Below, one piece after another: positions 1 to 8,499 of a stretch of 33,213 bases of DNA (the stretch's first letter is position 1; the number at the start of each line of letters is the position of its first letter). The notes beneath the pieces are model-generated. The model did no database searches and was not told the DNA's origin. It was given only the letters and a program-made list of their open reading frames with translations. The translations under genes and the position numbers were made by a program. The stretch covers positions 756,868 to 790,080 of the forward strand of contig NZ_HE978566.1 in assembly GCF_000311825.1 (NCBI RefSeq), read 5' to 3'. The DNA comes from Peptoniphilus grossensis ph5. GTDB taxonomy: Bacteria > Bacillota > Clostridia > Tissierellales > Peptoniphilaceae.

Positions 1-3
1 GCC

Positions 4-27
4 AAAAAAAAGAGCCCTAAGGCTCTA
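4..27 (-). terminator. Rho-independent terminator of the NlpC/P60 gene
   Basis: On the minus strand, 14 bases after the hydrolase stop codon, a perfect 6-bp GC-containing stem (AGAGCC / GGCTCT, 11-26) closes a 4-base loop and is followed by a run of T. It closes the last transcription unit of the window. Confidence 0.9.
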
Positions 28-40
28 AATGAAAAATTAT

Positions 41-1165
41 TTATAGCACGCGTGTTGCGTTAACAAATCTATCTTGGTAGTATCCTTCAGTAAGGGATGA
101 AGTCATAACTTTTCCTTGTCCAGATGAAGCGTGGATAAATTTTCCATCTCCAACATAGATTCCAACATGACTAACTCCATTGCCTGTTGTGTTAAAGAAT
201 ACTAGATCTCCCTCTTGCAAATCAGATTTTGAAACTTGTTTTCCAAAAGTTGATTGTGATGCTGAAGATCTTGGAAGTGAAATTCCTAGTTCATTGCAAT
301 AAATTGAATAAACAAGACCTGAGCAATCATATCCTTCTTTACCTGTATCTCCATATACATAAGTAGATCCAAGTTTATTTTCTGCAGAAGATATTACTTT
401 AGCAGCTGTTGAAGAATCAGGCGCTGCAACTTTTTTGAATTCTTTTACTTCTTTATATTTTATTACTTCTTGAATTTCTTTTTCATCAGCAGAAAGTAAT
501 GCTTTTTCATCAACTTTTACTGCTACTGGTTTTTCTACCTTTAATCCAGAAAGAATATTTAAATCTTTGCCATCTACACTGTAAGATGTTCCCTTATCAT
601 CAACGATGAAAAGTCCATTGTCAAAATCAACTACATTTACAGTTTGATTTTTGTTTAAGTTCAATTTTTTTCCATTGTCACTTCTGGCAACAGTGTCCTT
701 CTTTACTTGAACTTCTGTTACATTATTTCTCTTGTCAGCAACTTTTTTAAGTGCACTTCTGCTAACATTACCTATAGTTCCGTCGTTACACTTAATTTTT
801 GCTGTAGTAGTGTCTACTGAAATTCCAACTGCATATTCATCGATAAACAAGCTTCTAATAATTTTTCCATTATCATCTAAGATTGGGCTTGCTTTTACAA
901 TTTGATATGTAGGAACATTAACTTCTGTAAGTAAAATTTTTTCTTGTGGAATAGTAACTTTTGCTTTTCCCTTTTGAACATAGTATTCATTGCCCTTATT
1001 TTCAAGGATTTCTACTTTTTCGCCAATAGAGAACTCAATTTCATTTCCACTATATGTCCTTTGTACATGTTCGTTAATAAATACTCCCGTATCTTTCATG
1101 CCAACTATTGAAACTGCGCATAGTGCAAATAGACCAAGTGGCAATTTATTCTTAAAGGAAACCAA
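41..1165 (-). CDS. Secreted NlpC/P60 cell-wall endopeptidase
   Basis: Probable peptidoglycan hydrolase (family cuts D-Glu-meso-DAP or equivalent stem-peptide bonds) acting outside the membrane. The N-terminus is a short basic stretch plus hydrophobic segment (about residues 4-20, signal peptide or anchor). About 230 residues of SH3-like beta-rich sequence follow, then a C-terminal NlpC/P60 domain of about 105 residues. Its catalytic Cys is in the DCSG motif, with His in SHVGIY and a third polar His in FIHAS. I choose TTG at 1165: the Shine-Dalgarno GGAG at 1175-1178 sits 9 bases from it, but directly abuts the upstream TTG at 1174, which is too close. The resulting protein is 374 residues. 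The gene is monocistronic, with its own promoter at 1240-1268 and terminator at 4-27. Substrate specificity cannot be read from sequence. Confidence 0.88.
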   Translation of the reverse strand: MVSFKNKLPLGLFALCAVSIVGMKDTGVFINEHVQRTYSGNEIEFSIGEKVEILENKGNEYYVQKGKAKVTIPQEKILLTEVNVPTYQIVKASPILDDNGKIIRSLFIDEYAVGISVDTTTAKIKCNDGTIGNVSRSALKKVADKRNNVTEVQVKKDTVARSDNGKKLNLNKNQTVNVVDFDNGLFIVDDKGTSYSVDGKDLNILSGLKVEKPVAVKVDEKALLSADEKEIQEVIKYKEVKEFKKVAAPDSSTAAKVISSAENKLGSTYVYGDTGKEGYDCSGLVYSIYCNELGISLPRSSASQSTFGKQVSKSDLQEGDLVFFNTTGNGVSHVGIYVGDGKFIHASSGQGKVMTSSLTEGYYQDRFVNATRVL

Positions 1166-1239
1166 TACTAACAACTCCTATACTCTGAATTTTATATTTC
1201 TAAAAAAAATTATATGCGTACATTTTTTATTGCTCCTTA

Positions 1240-1268
1240 AGTATAACAAAGTTATTACAAAAAAACAA
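1240..1268 (-). promoter_or_regulatory. Sigma-A type promoter of the NlpC/P60 gene
   Basis: -35 TTGTTT (1263-1268), 17-bp spacer, -10 TATACT (1240-1245) on the minus strand. The -35 lies within the T tract that follows the rnpB terminator hairpin, so the two elements share bases. The predicted leader is about 65 nt. Confidence 0.6.
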
Positions 1269-1317
1269 CAAAAAGTTACAAAATAGTTAAATTAATTTTA
1301 ACTTCTTTGTAACTTTT
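1263..1317 (-). terminator. Terminator of rnpB (AT-rich hairpin)
   Basis: Long imperfect inverted repeat: AAAAGTTACAAA (1271-1282) pairs with TTTGTAACTTTT (1306-1317), with further A/T pairing inside. On the minus strand it is followed by a T-rich run. It lies about 25 bases past the RNA 3' end. GC content of the stem is low, so efficiency is uncertain. Confidence 0.6.
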
Positions 1318-1340
1318 GTCTTAATAAATTTTAAATTATG

Positions 1341-1666
1341 TAGTAAGCAAATCTATAAGCCGCGTTCTGTTTTGTCAACTATCAATCTTGGATTACAGTT
1401 ACCTATAATCTCTAGCAACCTACCTACCGGCAGATGCGAGCAACATCTGTTATTCCTATTTGGTCTTGCTCCGAATGGGGTTTACATAGCATCATTATCA
1501 CTAATGATCTGGTGAGCTCTTACCTCGCCTTTCCAACCTTACCCTAGGGCGGTATATTTCTGTTGCACTTGCCTTGGGGTCGCCCCCACTGGCCGTTAGC
1601 CAGCATCCCTGCTCTGTGGAGCGCGGACTTTCCTCACATATGTGCAGTTGACCAATTTACTTACTA
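1341..1666 (-). ncRNA. rnpB: RNase P RNA, A-type
   Basis: Catalytic RNA of ribonuclease P, which trims the 5' leader of pre-tRNAs. On the minus strand I read the universal GAGGAAAGTCC near the 5' end, AGTGCAACAGAAA, GAGGTAAGAGCTCACC, GGAGCAAGACCAAATAGG, and ACAGAACGCGGCTTATA near the 3' end. The termini TAGTAAG (1660-1666) and CTTACTA (1341-1347) pair as helix P1, which sets the ends. The arrangement and length (about 326 nt) match the ancestral A-type (E. coli-like) fold, not the Bacillus B-type. It has its own promoter (1671-1699) and terminator. End positions are good to a few bases. Confidence 0.93.
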
Positions 1667-1670
1667 AAAT

Positions 1671-1699
1671 AGTTTAACACTTAGAGCTTTAAATATCAA
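1671..1699 (-). promoter_or_regulatory. rnpB promoter
   Basis: -35 TTGATA (1694-1699), 17-bp spacer, -10 TAAACT (1671-1676) on the minus strand. The predicted start, about 6-7 bases downstream, coincides with the P1-defined 5' end of the RNA. The -35 lies inside the last codons of the NIF3-family gene. Confidence 0.75.
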
Positions 1700-2465
1700 G
1701 CTCAAAGCTACTTTCTTCTTCTATATAAAAATCTAAATCACTAAACTCTTCACTTAGCCTCTTTTTTATTTTTGGAAGAATAATTTTTTCTGAATAAAAA
1801 TGTCCTACATCTATTAAAAGAAGGTCCTCTTCATAGGCTCTTTGTCCATCATGGTATTTTACATCTCCTGTAATATAGGCGTCTACGCCAGCATTTTTGG
1901 TAGCAGAAATAAAATCAGCACCAGAGCCTCCAAGGATTGCAAGTTTTTTTATCTCTCTTTTATCTCTCCCATAAACTTTTATCTTTTTTACTTCTAATTT
2001 TTCTTCTAAAAAGTTTAAAAGTTCTTCCATAGAATAATTTTTTTCAAGTTCGCCAATTAAACCAATGGCTTTTTCTTCTTCATAAGTTAAAATTTCTTTA
2101 TTCTTTAAATTTAATTTTTCAAAGAGAGTGTCATTTACTCCATCCTCTGCTATGTCCATGGAAGTGTGATAGGAAAAAACTGAAATGTTATTTTTTATTA
2201 GGGCAATAATATTGTCTCCCCTATAAGTTCCCTCAATTATGCTTTTCTCCCCGCCAAAAAACATGGGATGATGAGTTATAATTAGCTTTGAATTCATTTC
2301 TATTGCCTTCTTAATTAATTTATCAGTGACATCTAAGCCAAGGACAAGGGAATCTGTTTCGCCCTTAAATTCAATTTGACTGCCAGAGTTGTCCCAAGTA
2401 AGTTGGAGGTCTTCTCTCGCCCAATTTTCCATGTAATTTTTAATTTCACTTATTTGATATTTCAT
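1689..2465 (-). CDS. NIF3/DUF34 family metal-binding protein (short form)
   Basis: Member of the widespread NIF3 (YbgI/YqfO, 'GTP cyclohydrolase 1 type 2 homolog') family; the biochemical role is not settled. Visible family marks are the LIITHHPMFF metal-ligand motif near residue 65 and the C-terminal DVGHFYSE His/Glu motif. At 258 residues it is the short form, like E. coli YbgI, lacking the inserted PII-like domain of Bacillus YqfO. The ATG overlaps the 3' end of trmK by 20 bases and has a strong Shine-Dalgarno (AAGGAGG, 7 bases upstream), so the two are translationally coupled. The trmK-NIF3 pairing is conserved in Firmicutes. Confidence 0.9.
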   Translation of the reverse strand: MKYQISEIKNYMENWAREDLQLTWDNSGSQIEFKGETDSLVLGLDVTDKLIKKAIEMNSKLIITHHPMFFGGEKSIIEGTYRGDNIIALIKNNISVFSYHTSMDIAEDGVNDTLFEKLNLKNKEILTYEEEKAIGLIGELEKNYSMEELLNFLEEKLEVKKIKVYGRDKREIKKLAILGGSGADFISATKNAGVDAYITGDVKYHDGQRAYEEDLLLIDVGHFYSEKIILPKIKKRLSEEFSDLDFYIEEESSFELDI

Positions 2466-3138
2466 CTATTGCCTCCTTGGTTCTTATTAATAAACTTTTA
2501 AGTTCACCACTTCTCTTTTTTGTCCTGTCACTGTCATTATTAATATTACTTAAAATTTTTTCAAGTTCTCTTTGCCTTTCTCTTAAAAAGTCTAAATAAA
2601 CTTTGTCCTTTTTCTCCATTAAACTTTTTGAAAAATAAAAATCTACTTCTTCTAATTTTTTTATTTGACCAGAATATCTTGCAAGGATAATTTCAAAGTA
2701 CCTGTCATCTTCAAAGATTATCTCTTCATCAATTATTTCAAAGCCCATATTGTTTAATTCTCGGCGCAAAATATTTGTCTTTTGCATAGGCTGCAAAATT
2801 AATTTTTTTGCAGACTTTGAGATTTCAATTGAATTTAAAATAATTTCTGCAATTTGAATCCCACCAAGTCCTGCAATAATTATGTTGTCACGATTTTCCT
2901 TTACAATTCCATTGGCAAGAATATTTCTAATATATTTTTCATTCTCCCTTTCTCTTGTCAGTTCAATTGACTTCTCCAGAGAATTTTTTGAGATATCCGT
3001 TGCAATAATATCCCTTGAGATTTTTTTTTCACATAAAAAATTGGGCACATATCCGTGATCTGTGCCCACATCAATTACCGTTGCGCCAAAATCTACAAGT
3101 TCTGCAATTTTTTTTAGCCTGTTCGATAATTTTATCAT
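2446..3138 (-). CDS. trmK: tRNA (adenine(22)-N1)-methyltransferase
   Basis: SAM-dependent enzyme methylating N1 of A22 in the D-arm region of tRNAs in Gram-positive bacteria. The N-terminal Rossmann fold has motif [12 protein letters not shown] (about residues 22-32) and a conserved AGLGG (about 89-93), followed by LQPM, all typical of TrmK/YqfN. The C-terminal part is charged and coiled-coil-like (about residues 165-230), as in the family. The 230-residue length is normal. The start overlaps the rpoD stop in an ATGA. Confidence 0.92.
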   Translation of the reverse strand: MIKLSNRLKKIAELVDFGATVIDVGTDHGYVPNFLCEKKISRDIIATDISKNSLEKSIELTRERENEKYIRNILANGIVKENRDNIIIAGLGGIQIAEIILNSIEISKSAKKLILQPMQKTNILRRELNNMGFEIIDEEIIFEDDRYFEIILARYSGQIKKLEEVDFYFSKSLMEKKDKVYLDFLRERQRELEKILSNINNDSDRTKKRSGELKSLLIRTKEAIDEISNK

Positions 3139-4226
3139 TCTAAATAATCCTTTAATTTCTTTGATCTAGATGGATGACGCAATTTTCTTAGCGCCTTAGC
3201 TTCTATTTGTCTAATTCTTTCACGAGTTACATCAAACTCTTTTCCAACTTCTTCAAGAGTTCTTGCCCTTCCATCATCAAGTCCAAACCTTAAAGTTAAA
3301 ACCTTTTTTTCTCTCTCAGTTAAAGTTTCAAGAACAGAGTTAAGTTGTTCCTTAAGAAGTGTAAAAGTAGCTGCATCTTGAGGTGACAAAATTTCATCAT
3401 CTGGTATAAAATCTCCAAGATGTGAGTCCTCTTCTTCACCAATTGGAGTCTCAAGAGACACTGGCTCTTGTGCAATTTTTTGAATTTCGCGAACTCTTTC
3501 TACATCTAAATTCATTTCAGCAGCGATTTCTTCTGGAAGTGGATCTCGTCCAAGGTCTTGAACAAGTTGTCTTTGAACTCTAACAAGTTTATTAATAGTT
3601 TCAACCATGTGCACAGGAATTCTTATAGTCCTAGCTTGGTCTGCAATTGCCCTTGTTATTGCCTGTCTAATCCACCAAGTTGCGTAAGTTGAAAATTTAA
3701 AGCCCTTAGTGTAATCAAACTTGTCAACAGCTTTCATAAGGCCAAGGTTTCCCTCTTGAATTAAATCCAAAAAACTCATGCCCCTACCAACATATCTCTT
3801 TGCAATGGAAACTACAAGCCTTAAATTGGCTTCAGCAAGTTCTTTTTTCGCTGACTCATCTCCTGCTTCCATTCTCTTTGCAATTTCAACTTCTTCTTCA
3901 GCAGTAAGTAGAGAAATTTTTCCAATTTCCTTTAAGTACATCCTGACAGGATCATCTACAGTGACGCCCTTAGGCACTGACAAGTCCTCTTTAGTAACAT
4001 CAACTTCTTCTTCATCATCATCTTTTAAATCTTTTTTGTCAACTAAATTGATACCTTCCTTTTCAAAGGTCTTGTATAATTCATCTATATCGTCAGAATC
4101 AATTTGAAACTTTTCAAAGGCATCACCTATTTCATCATAGCTAAGATTCCCATCTTTTTTGCCATCTTTTAAAAGCTGCTCTGTTATTGATTCAATCGAA
4201 TCCTTATTTTTTAAATTTTCACTCAT
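3135..4226 (-). CDS. rpoD: Primary RNA polymerase sigma factor (sigma-70/sigma-A)
   Basis: Housekeeping sigma factor recognising TTGACA/TATAAT promoters. The order is a short acidic region 1.1 (residues 1-90), region 1.2 ([11 protein letters not shown]), regions 2.1-2.4 ([46 protein letters not shown]), region 3 (HMVETINKL), region 4.1 ([15 protein letters not shown]) and the 4.2 helix-turn-helix ([20 protein letters not shown]). The length, 363 residues, is that of Gram-positive SigA without the large non-conserved insert of E. coli RpoD. It overlaps dnaG by 8 bases; AGGAGG lies 6 bases before its ATG. The dnaG-rpoD order is the classic macromolecular-synthesis operon, here without rpsU. Confidence 0.98.
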   Translation of the reverse strand: MSENLKNKDSIESITEQLLKDGKKDGNLSYDEIGDAFEKFQIDSDDIDELYKTFEKEGINLVDKKDLKDDDEEEVDVTKEDLSVPKGVTVDDPVRMYLKEIGKISLLTAEEEVEIAKRMEAGDESAKKELAEANLRLVVSIAKRYVGRGMSFLDLIQEGNLGLMKAVDKFDYTKGFKFSTYATWWIRQAITRAIADQARTIRIPVHMVETINKLVRVQRQLVQDLGRDPLPEEIAAEMNLDVERVREIQKIAQEPVSLETPIGEEEDSHLGDFIPDDEILSPQDAATFTLLKEQLNSVLETLTEREKKVLTLRFGLDDGRARTLEEVGKEFDVTRERIRQIEAKALRKLRHPSRSKKLKDYLE

Positions 4227-6009
4227 AATTGCCCTCCTCTTTCAACTCACTTAACTTTAAATTAATCTCTTTAAGATCCTTTAAAGCATCGAGTAAAAGA
4301 TTTTTGTCTTCTTCCCCTTGAAGTTTATCAATGTTTTCGAGGATTCTTTCCTTTTCCTTTTGGAGATAATTTCTCTCTAGAGTTTTAATTAACTCATCTA
4401 CAATTTTTTCATTGACGTGGATATTTTTTATAATTCCTAAAATATTTTCTTTAAAATAAGAATCTATTAGCCTGTTTTTCTCTAATAAATTTAAAAATTC
4501 AGAAACTTCCATCTCTTCTTCAAACATTTTAGGTATTTCTTCAAAGCTTGCCCTAGTCATTGCATTGGTAAAATAAAAAACCTGAATTTTATTTTTGATA
4601 TAATCGTAAATATCATTGTCAAGCAAAGAATATGATAATAATTCCTCTTGTGCTCTAGTTTTTGTACTTTTCACAACATTTGTATTTTTCTTTAGCTTGA
4701 ACTTTTCTTTTTTCTCACTATTAATTTTATTTCTGTTTAAATAATTTATATAATTTTCAATTGCCTTGTAAGAAATATTATATTTTTTAGAAAATTCTTT
4801 TACAAAAATATCTCTCTCAATGGGATTTTTAATGCTAGATAAAATTTTCGCAGATTCAAGAGTAAAATTGCTAAGCCCTTCTGCCTCTTCTAAATTAAAA
4901 TTTTCCCTCAGTATTTTTATTTTAAAGTCAATATAAGAAATTGCTGACTTGATTTTATTTTCAAAGCCTTCCATTCCATATTTTTTTATAAAGTCGTCGG
5001 GGTCTAGTCCACCTTCTAGTTCAATGATTTTAGGCTTGCAAGACTTAGATAAAAATATATCTATTGCCCTTGAAGTCGCGTTAATTCCAGCCTTGTCGCT
5101 GTCATAACAGATGTATATATCTTTCGCCATCTTTTTAATAATTGCTGCCTGGTCTTCAGTAAGAGATGTACCAAGGCTTGCTATACTATAATTTATACCA
5201 CTATTGTATAAAGAAATAACATCCATATAACCTTCAACTAATATTATTCTCTGACGACTGGATTCTCTTGAGATGATATTCATATTAAAGAGGTTGCTTC
5301 CCTTGTGAAATATAGGTGTTTCCCTTGAATTTAAATATTTTGGCTTAGCATCTCCAAATCCTCTCGCACCAAAAGCAATTACCTTATTATTTCTATTTAT
5401 AATTGGAAACATAACCCTGTCGCGAAATCTGTCAATGTAATTCCCATTTTTGCTCTTGGAAATTAAATTCAAATCTAAAAGTTCCTCTTCCTTGTAACCT
5501 AATTTAGTCAAGTGGTCATATAAGTCTGTCCAAGAATCTTTAGAATAGCCAAGTCCATAAGCCCTTATTGTCTTATCACTTAGTCCCCTGTCCCTTAAGT
5601 ACTTTTGCGCCTTTGGTGAGGACGAAAGATTATTTAAAAAGTGCATTGCCGCTTCTCTATTTATGTCATAGAGCCTGTTTCTCTTGTCGCGGGCTTCTTT
5701 GTTTTCATCTTTATATTCAGAGAGTCTTACATTATATTTTTCTGCCAAAAATTCTACAGCTTCAGGAAAATTTAAGTTCTCCCTTTTCATAATAAAGGTA
5801 ATGACATCTCCTCCAACTCCACAGCCAAAACACTTGAAAATAGATTTTGATGGAGAAACAGAAAAGGAAGGAGTCTTTTCAGAATGAAAAGGACAGAGCC
5901 CCATATAGTTAGAGCCTGACCTTTTTAAGTCAACATATTCTCCAATTAAATCTACTATATCTGCTCTGTCTCTTATTTCATCAAGAACATTATCATTTAT
6001 AACATACAA
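4219..6009 (-). CDS. dnaG: DNA primase
   Basis: Makes RNA primers at the replication fork with the replicative helicase. An N-terminal CHC2 zinc finger (CPFH about residues 39-42, CFGC about 60-63) is followed by the RNAP-like catalytic core and the TOPRIM domain (ILVEGYMDV, then YDSDKAG with the metal-binding acidic residues). The C-terminal helicase-binding region is poorly conserved and lysine-rich. The 596-residue length is normal. The start is TTG at 6009, with GGAG 7 bases upstream and the dgt stop codon immediately before; there is no in-frame ATG nearby, and [20 protein letters not shown] fits the family N-terminus. Confidence 0.97.
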   Translation of the reverse strand: MYVINDNVLDEIRDRADIVDLIGEYVDLKRSGSNYMGLCPFHSEKTPSFSVSPSKSIFKCFGCGVGGDVITFIMKRENLNFPEAVEFLAEKYNVRLSEYKDENKEARDKRNRLYDINREAAMHFLNNLSSSPKAQKYLRDRGLSDKTIRAYGLGYSKDSWTDLYDHLTKLGYKEEELLDLNLISKSKNGNYIDRFRDRVMFPIINRNNKVIAFGARGFGDAKPKYLNSRETPIFHKGSNLFNMNIISRESSRQRIILVEGYMDVISLYNSGINYSIASLGTSLTEDQAAIIKKMAKDIYICYDSDKAGINATSRAIDIFLSKSCKPKIIELEGGLDPDDFIKKYGMEGFENKIKSAISYIDFKIKILRENFNLEEAEGLSNFTLESAKILSSIKNPIERDIFVKEFSKKYNISYKAIENYINYLNRNKINSEKKEKFKLKKNTNVVKSTKTRAQEELLSYSLLDNDIYDYIKNKIQVFYFTNAMTRASFEEIPKMFEEEMEVSEFLNLLEKNRLIDSYFKENILGIIKNIHVNEKIVDELIKTLERNYLQKEKERILENIDKLQGEEDKNLLLDALKDLKEINLKLSELKEEGNYE

Positions 6010-7023
6010 TTAAATGCTCCATCCCTTCGGTATAAAAATATTTTTAATTTGTTTCATGGCATAGGTGTCTGTCATTCCTGCAATGTAATCTGAAACAATA
6101 TCTTCGTCACTGTGAACTCTTCCTTCATAAAGGCTCAAATGATTTTGAGGAATCCTTCTTAAATCTTCCATATAATAATTATAAAGCTCAGTTAATAGTC
6201 TCTTTATTTTAATCTCTTCACTTTTGACAACAGGATCCATGTAAACTGTTTTAAACATATACTGCCTAAGCTCCATGGTTGCCTGGTAAATTTCCTTTTC
6301 CATTTCAACAATAGGCTTGCCATAGGATTTTTTAACTATGCCAGTAATCATTGTATTTATTCTTTCTGATGAAGTGTGTCCAAGAATATCAGTGAGATCC
6401 TTTGGCAGTGAATCAGAAGAAATTATGCCAGCTCTTATGGCATCATCAATGTCATGATTGATGTAGGCAATTCTATCGGCAAACTTTATTATTTTACCTT
6501 CAAGGGTCTTTGCCTCGCCAGAGCCAGAGTGATTTAAAATTCCATCACGCACTTCTTCTGTAAGGTTTAATCCAATTCTCTTGTCAGATCTTTCTAAAAA
6601 GTCTACGACTTTTAGTGACTGCTCTCCATGAATAAAGCCATCACTTTTTAATTCATTTAAGACAGCTTCGCCAGAGTGGCCAAAGGGAGTGTGCCCCAAG
6701 TCATGTCCCAGTGCAATTGCCTCAACTAAATCTTCATTTAACCTAAGTGCCCTGGCTATGGTCCTTCCAATTTGACTGACTTCAAGAGTGTGAGTGAGTC
6801 TTGTCCTAAAATGGTCGCCTTCAGGAGAAATAAAGACCTGAGTCTTGTGTTTTAATCTCCTAAAACTTTTTGAGTGAATAATTCTATCCCTATCTCTTTG
6901 AAATTCAGTTCTAAGATTACATTTTTCTTCTCTTTCATTTCTTCCTAAAGTTGAATCTGCAAAGGTGGCAAAATCAAAGAGCATTTCGTGTTCAAGTTTT
7001 TCTCTCTCAACTCGAAGATTCAT
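6010..7023 (-). CDS. dgt: dNTP triphosphohydrolase (dGTPase-like, HD domain)
   Basis: Predicted to hydrolyse dNTPs to deoxynucleoside plus triphosphate, limiting the dNTP pool. HD-domain motifs are visible: RRLKHKTQVF, RLTHTLEVSQI (His ligand), ALGHDLGHTPFGHSGE (HD pair and following His) and KFADRIAYINHDIDDAI (distal Asp). The 337-residue length is that of the type 2 dGTPase-like subfamily. It sits 4 bases after ppsR and abuts dnaG. Its position between ppsR and dnaG places nucleotide-pool control in the primase/sigma operon; substrate preference is not readable. Confidence 0.92.
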   Translation of the reverse strand: MNLRVEREKLEHEMLFDFATFADSTLGRNEREEKCNLRTEFQRDRDRIIHSKSFRRLKHKTQVFISPEGDHFRTRLTHTLEVSQIGRTIARALRLNEDLVEAIALGHDLGHTPFGHSGEAVLNELKSDGFIHGEQSLKVVDFLERSDKRIGLNLTEEVRDGILNHSGSGEAKTLEGKIIKFADRIAYINHDIDDAIRAGIISSDSLPKDLTDILGHTSSERINTMITGIVKKSYGKPIVEMEKEIYQATMELRQYMFKTVYMDPVVKSEEIKIKRLLTELYNYYMEDLRRIPQNHLSLYEGRVHSDEDIVSDYIAGMTDTYAMKQIKNIFIPKGWSI

Positions 7024-7027
7024 CTCA

Positions 7028-7849
7028 TCACATCCTAGATTCCATATGATTAATTATAATTTCTGCAGTTTCTTCAATTGCCTTGTCAGAAACATCTATT
7101 ACAAAACAGCCAAGCTCTTCCATAACTTGCTTTGAATAATTTAGTTCCTCTCTAATTCTGTCGTAGTTGGCATATTTTGCACCTGAAGTTAGTCCAAGAG
7201 ACTTAAGTCTTTGTTCTCTTACAGAAATAATTTTTTCAGGATTGGCAATAAGTCCAATTACCCTATCAACATCTTTTTCATAAACTTCCTTAGGCACAGG
7301 AACTTCAGGAACTAGCGGAATATTTGCCACTTTATATAATTTATTGGCAAGATACATGGAAAGTGGCGTCTTAGAAGTTCTTGAAATTCCAACAAGACAT
7401 ATGTCAGCCTTCTTTGCACCACGAGGGTCCTTTCCGTCGTCATACTTAACTGCGAACTCAACACATTCAACTTTCTTGAAATAATTTTCATCAAGTCTTC
7501 TTATTAGTCCAGGTTCTCTAAGAGGTTCATAACCTAAAATATCTTGAATTTGACGCATAGGTTCACCCATGACATCAACTGTGTGAAGTTTTAGCTCGTG
7601 AGTTTTTCTTTCAATAAATTCTCTAGTTTCCTTTACTACGTTTGTGTAAACTATTAAACTATTTTGAATTTTTGAAGCTTTTTCGAGAACTGGCTTAATT
7701 TGGTCAATGCTGTTGTGATAAGGATATCTAATAATTTCATAGTTTTCTGACTCAAATTGTCTAGCTGAACTTTTTGCAATTAATTCACCAGTTTCTCCAA
7801 TTGAATCGGAGATGACAAAAATAGTAAGTTGTTTATCGTCTTTATTCAT
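7028..7849 (-). CDS. ppsR: PPDK/PEP-synthase regulatory kinase-phosphorylase (DUF299)
   Basis: Family members reversibly inactivate pyruvate phosphate dikinase (ADP-dependent phosphorylation) and reactivate it by Pi-dependent phosphorolysis. The P-loop-like GISRTSKTPLSMYLA lies near residue 155, and the N-terminal FVISDSIGETGE and PLVPEVPVP motifs are typical. At 273 residues it is full length, with AGGAGG upstream of its ATG. It directly follows the CcpN-like CBS regulator, an arrangement known from Bacillus (ccpN-yqfL) and from PPDK-using anaerobes. This suggests joint control of the pyruvate/PEP node. Confidence 0.93.
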   Translation of the reverse strand: MNKDDKQLTIFVISDSIGETGELIAKSSARQFESENYEIIRYPYHNSIDQIKPVLEKASKIQNSLIVYTNVVKETREFIERKTHELKLHTVDVMGEPMRQIQDILGYEPLREPGLIRRLDENYFKKVECVEFAVKYDDGKDPRGAKKADICLVGISRTSKTPLSMYLANKLYKVANIPLVPEVPVPKEVYEKDVDRVIGLIANPEKIISVREQRLKSLGLTSGAKYANYDRIREELNYSKQVMEELGCFVIDVSDKAIEETAEIIINHMESRM

Positions 7850-7857
7850 TTCTCCTC

Positions 7858-8487
7858 CTAGATAATCTCGCCGTCACAGACATCTACAAAAAGTCGTGTT
7901 ACATTAGTCTTTGTAAATCTGCCAACCACTTCGAGATCTTTATTATTTTTAACTTCCACAACGGGAAGAGAATCTATTCCCTTTGATACAATTAAATTTG
8001 CAGCCTTATAGACAGTGTCGTCAATGTCAACATAAAAAACATTGGGCATTCTAGTCATAATAACACTTATGGGAGTCTTCTTTATGTCGGCATCACCAAT
8101 CATAAATCTAATCAAATCTTTTCTTGATACAATACCAGCAAGATAACCCCCATCGGTTATAAACATAGAAGACAGGTCCTCCATAAAGAGACCCACTACT
8201 ACATCATAGACGGAAGTTTTTTGGTCGCAAGAAAAGGGCAGGGACATATAATCCCTAAGTTTTAATTTTTTTAAATCATCGGAAAGCTGTGAAAGAATAG
8301 ATTTTCCTGTATAAAAGTATCCAAACTTTGGTCTAGCTCCCAAAATATTGATCATAGTGAGAACTGAAAGGTCTGATCTAATAGTCGCTCTTGACAAACC
8401 TAGTTTTTCTGCAATTTCATCGCCTGTAATGGGACCTTCATCTCTTACAATTTCAATAATTTCAGTTTGTCTTTCGCTAAATTTCAT
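7858..8487 (-). CDS. ccpN: CcpN-like transcriptional regulator (HTH + tandem CBS)
   Basis: Probable ligand-responsive repressor. The N-terminal winged helix-turn-helix (about residues 1-60, GPITGDEIAEKLGLSRATIRSDL) is followed by two CBS motifs (about residues 75-205) that bind adenine nucleotides in the family. In Bacillus, CcpN represses gluconeogenic genes. The adjacency to ppsR suggests control of PPDK-related genes here, which is inference. The ATG is preceded by GGTGAG. It lies between glyS and ppsR, as in Bacillus. Confidence 0.87.
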   Translation of the reverse strand: MKFSERQTEIIEIVRDEGPITGDEIAEKLGLSRATIRSDLSVLTMINILGARPKFGYFYTGKSILSQLSDDLKKLKLRDYMSLPFSCDQKTSVYDVVVGLFMEDLSSMFITDGGYLAGIVSRKDLIRFMIGDADIKKTPISVIMTRMPNVFYVDIDDTVYKAANLIVSKGIDSLPVVEVKNNKDLEVVGRFTKTNVTRLFVDVCDGEII

Positions 8488-8499
8488 TTGCTCACCGAC

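Noticed and set aside
1203-1226. Seven-codon minus-strand ORF with AAGGAG upstream, before the NlpC/P60 gene (possible leader peptide)
   Set aside because: The predicted transcription start (about 1233) falls within the AAGGAG, so the ribosome site would be missing from the transcript.
1246-1317. Possible WalR box upstream of the NlpC/P60 gene (TGTAAC and TGTAAT half sites)
   Set aside because: Half sites are present, but no pair has the required 5-base spacing, and one lies in the rnpB terminator stem.
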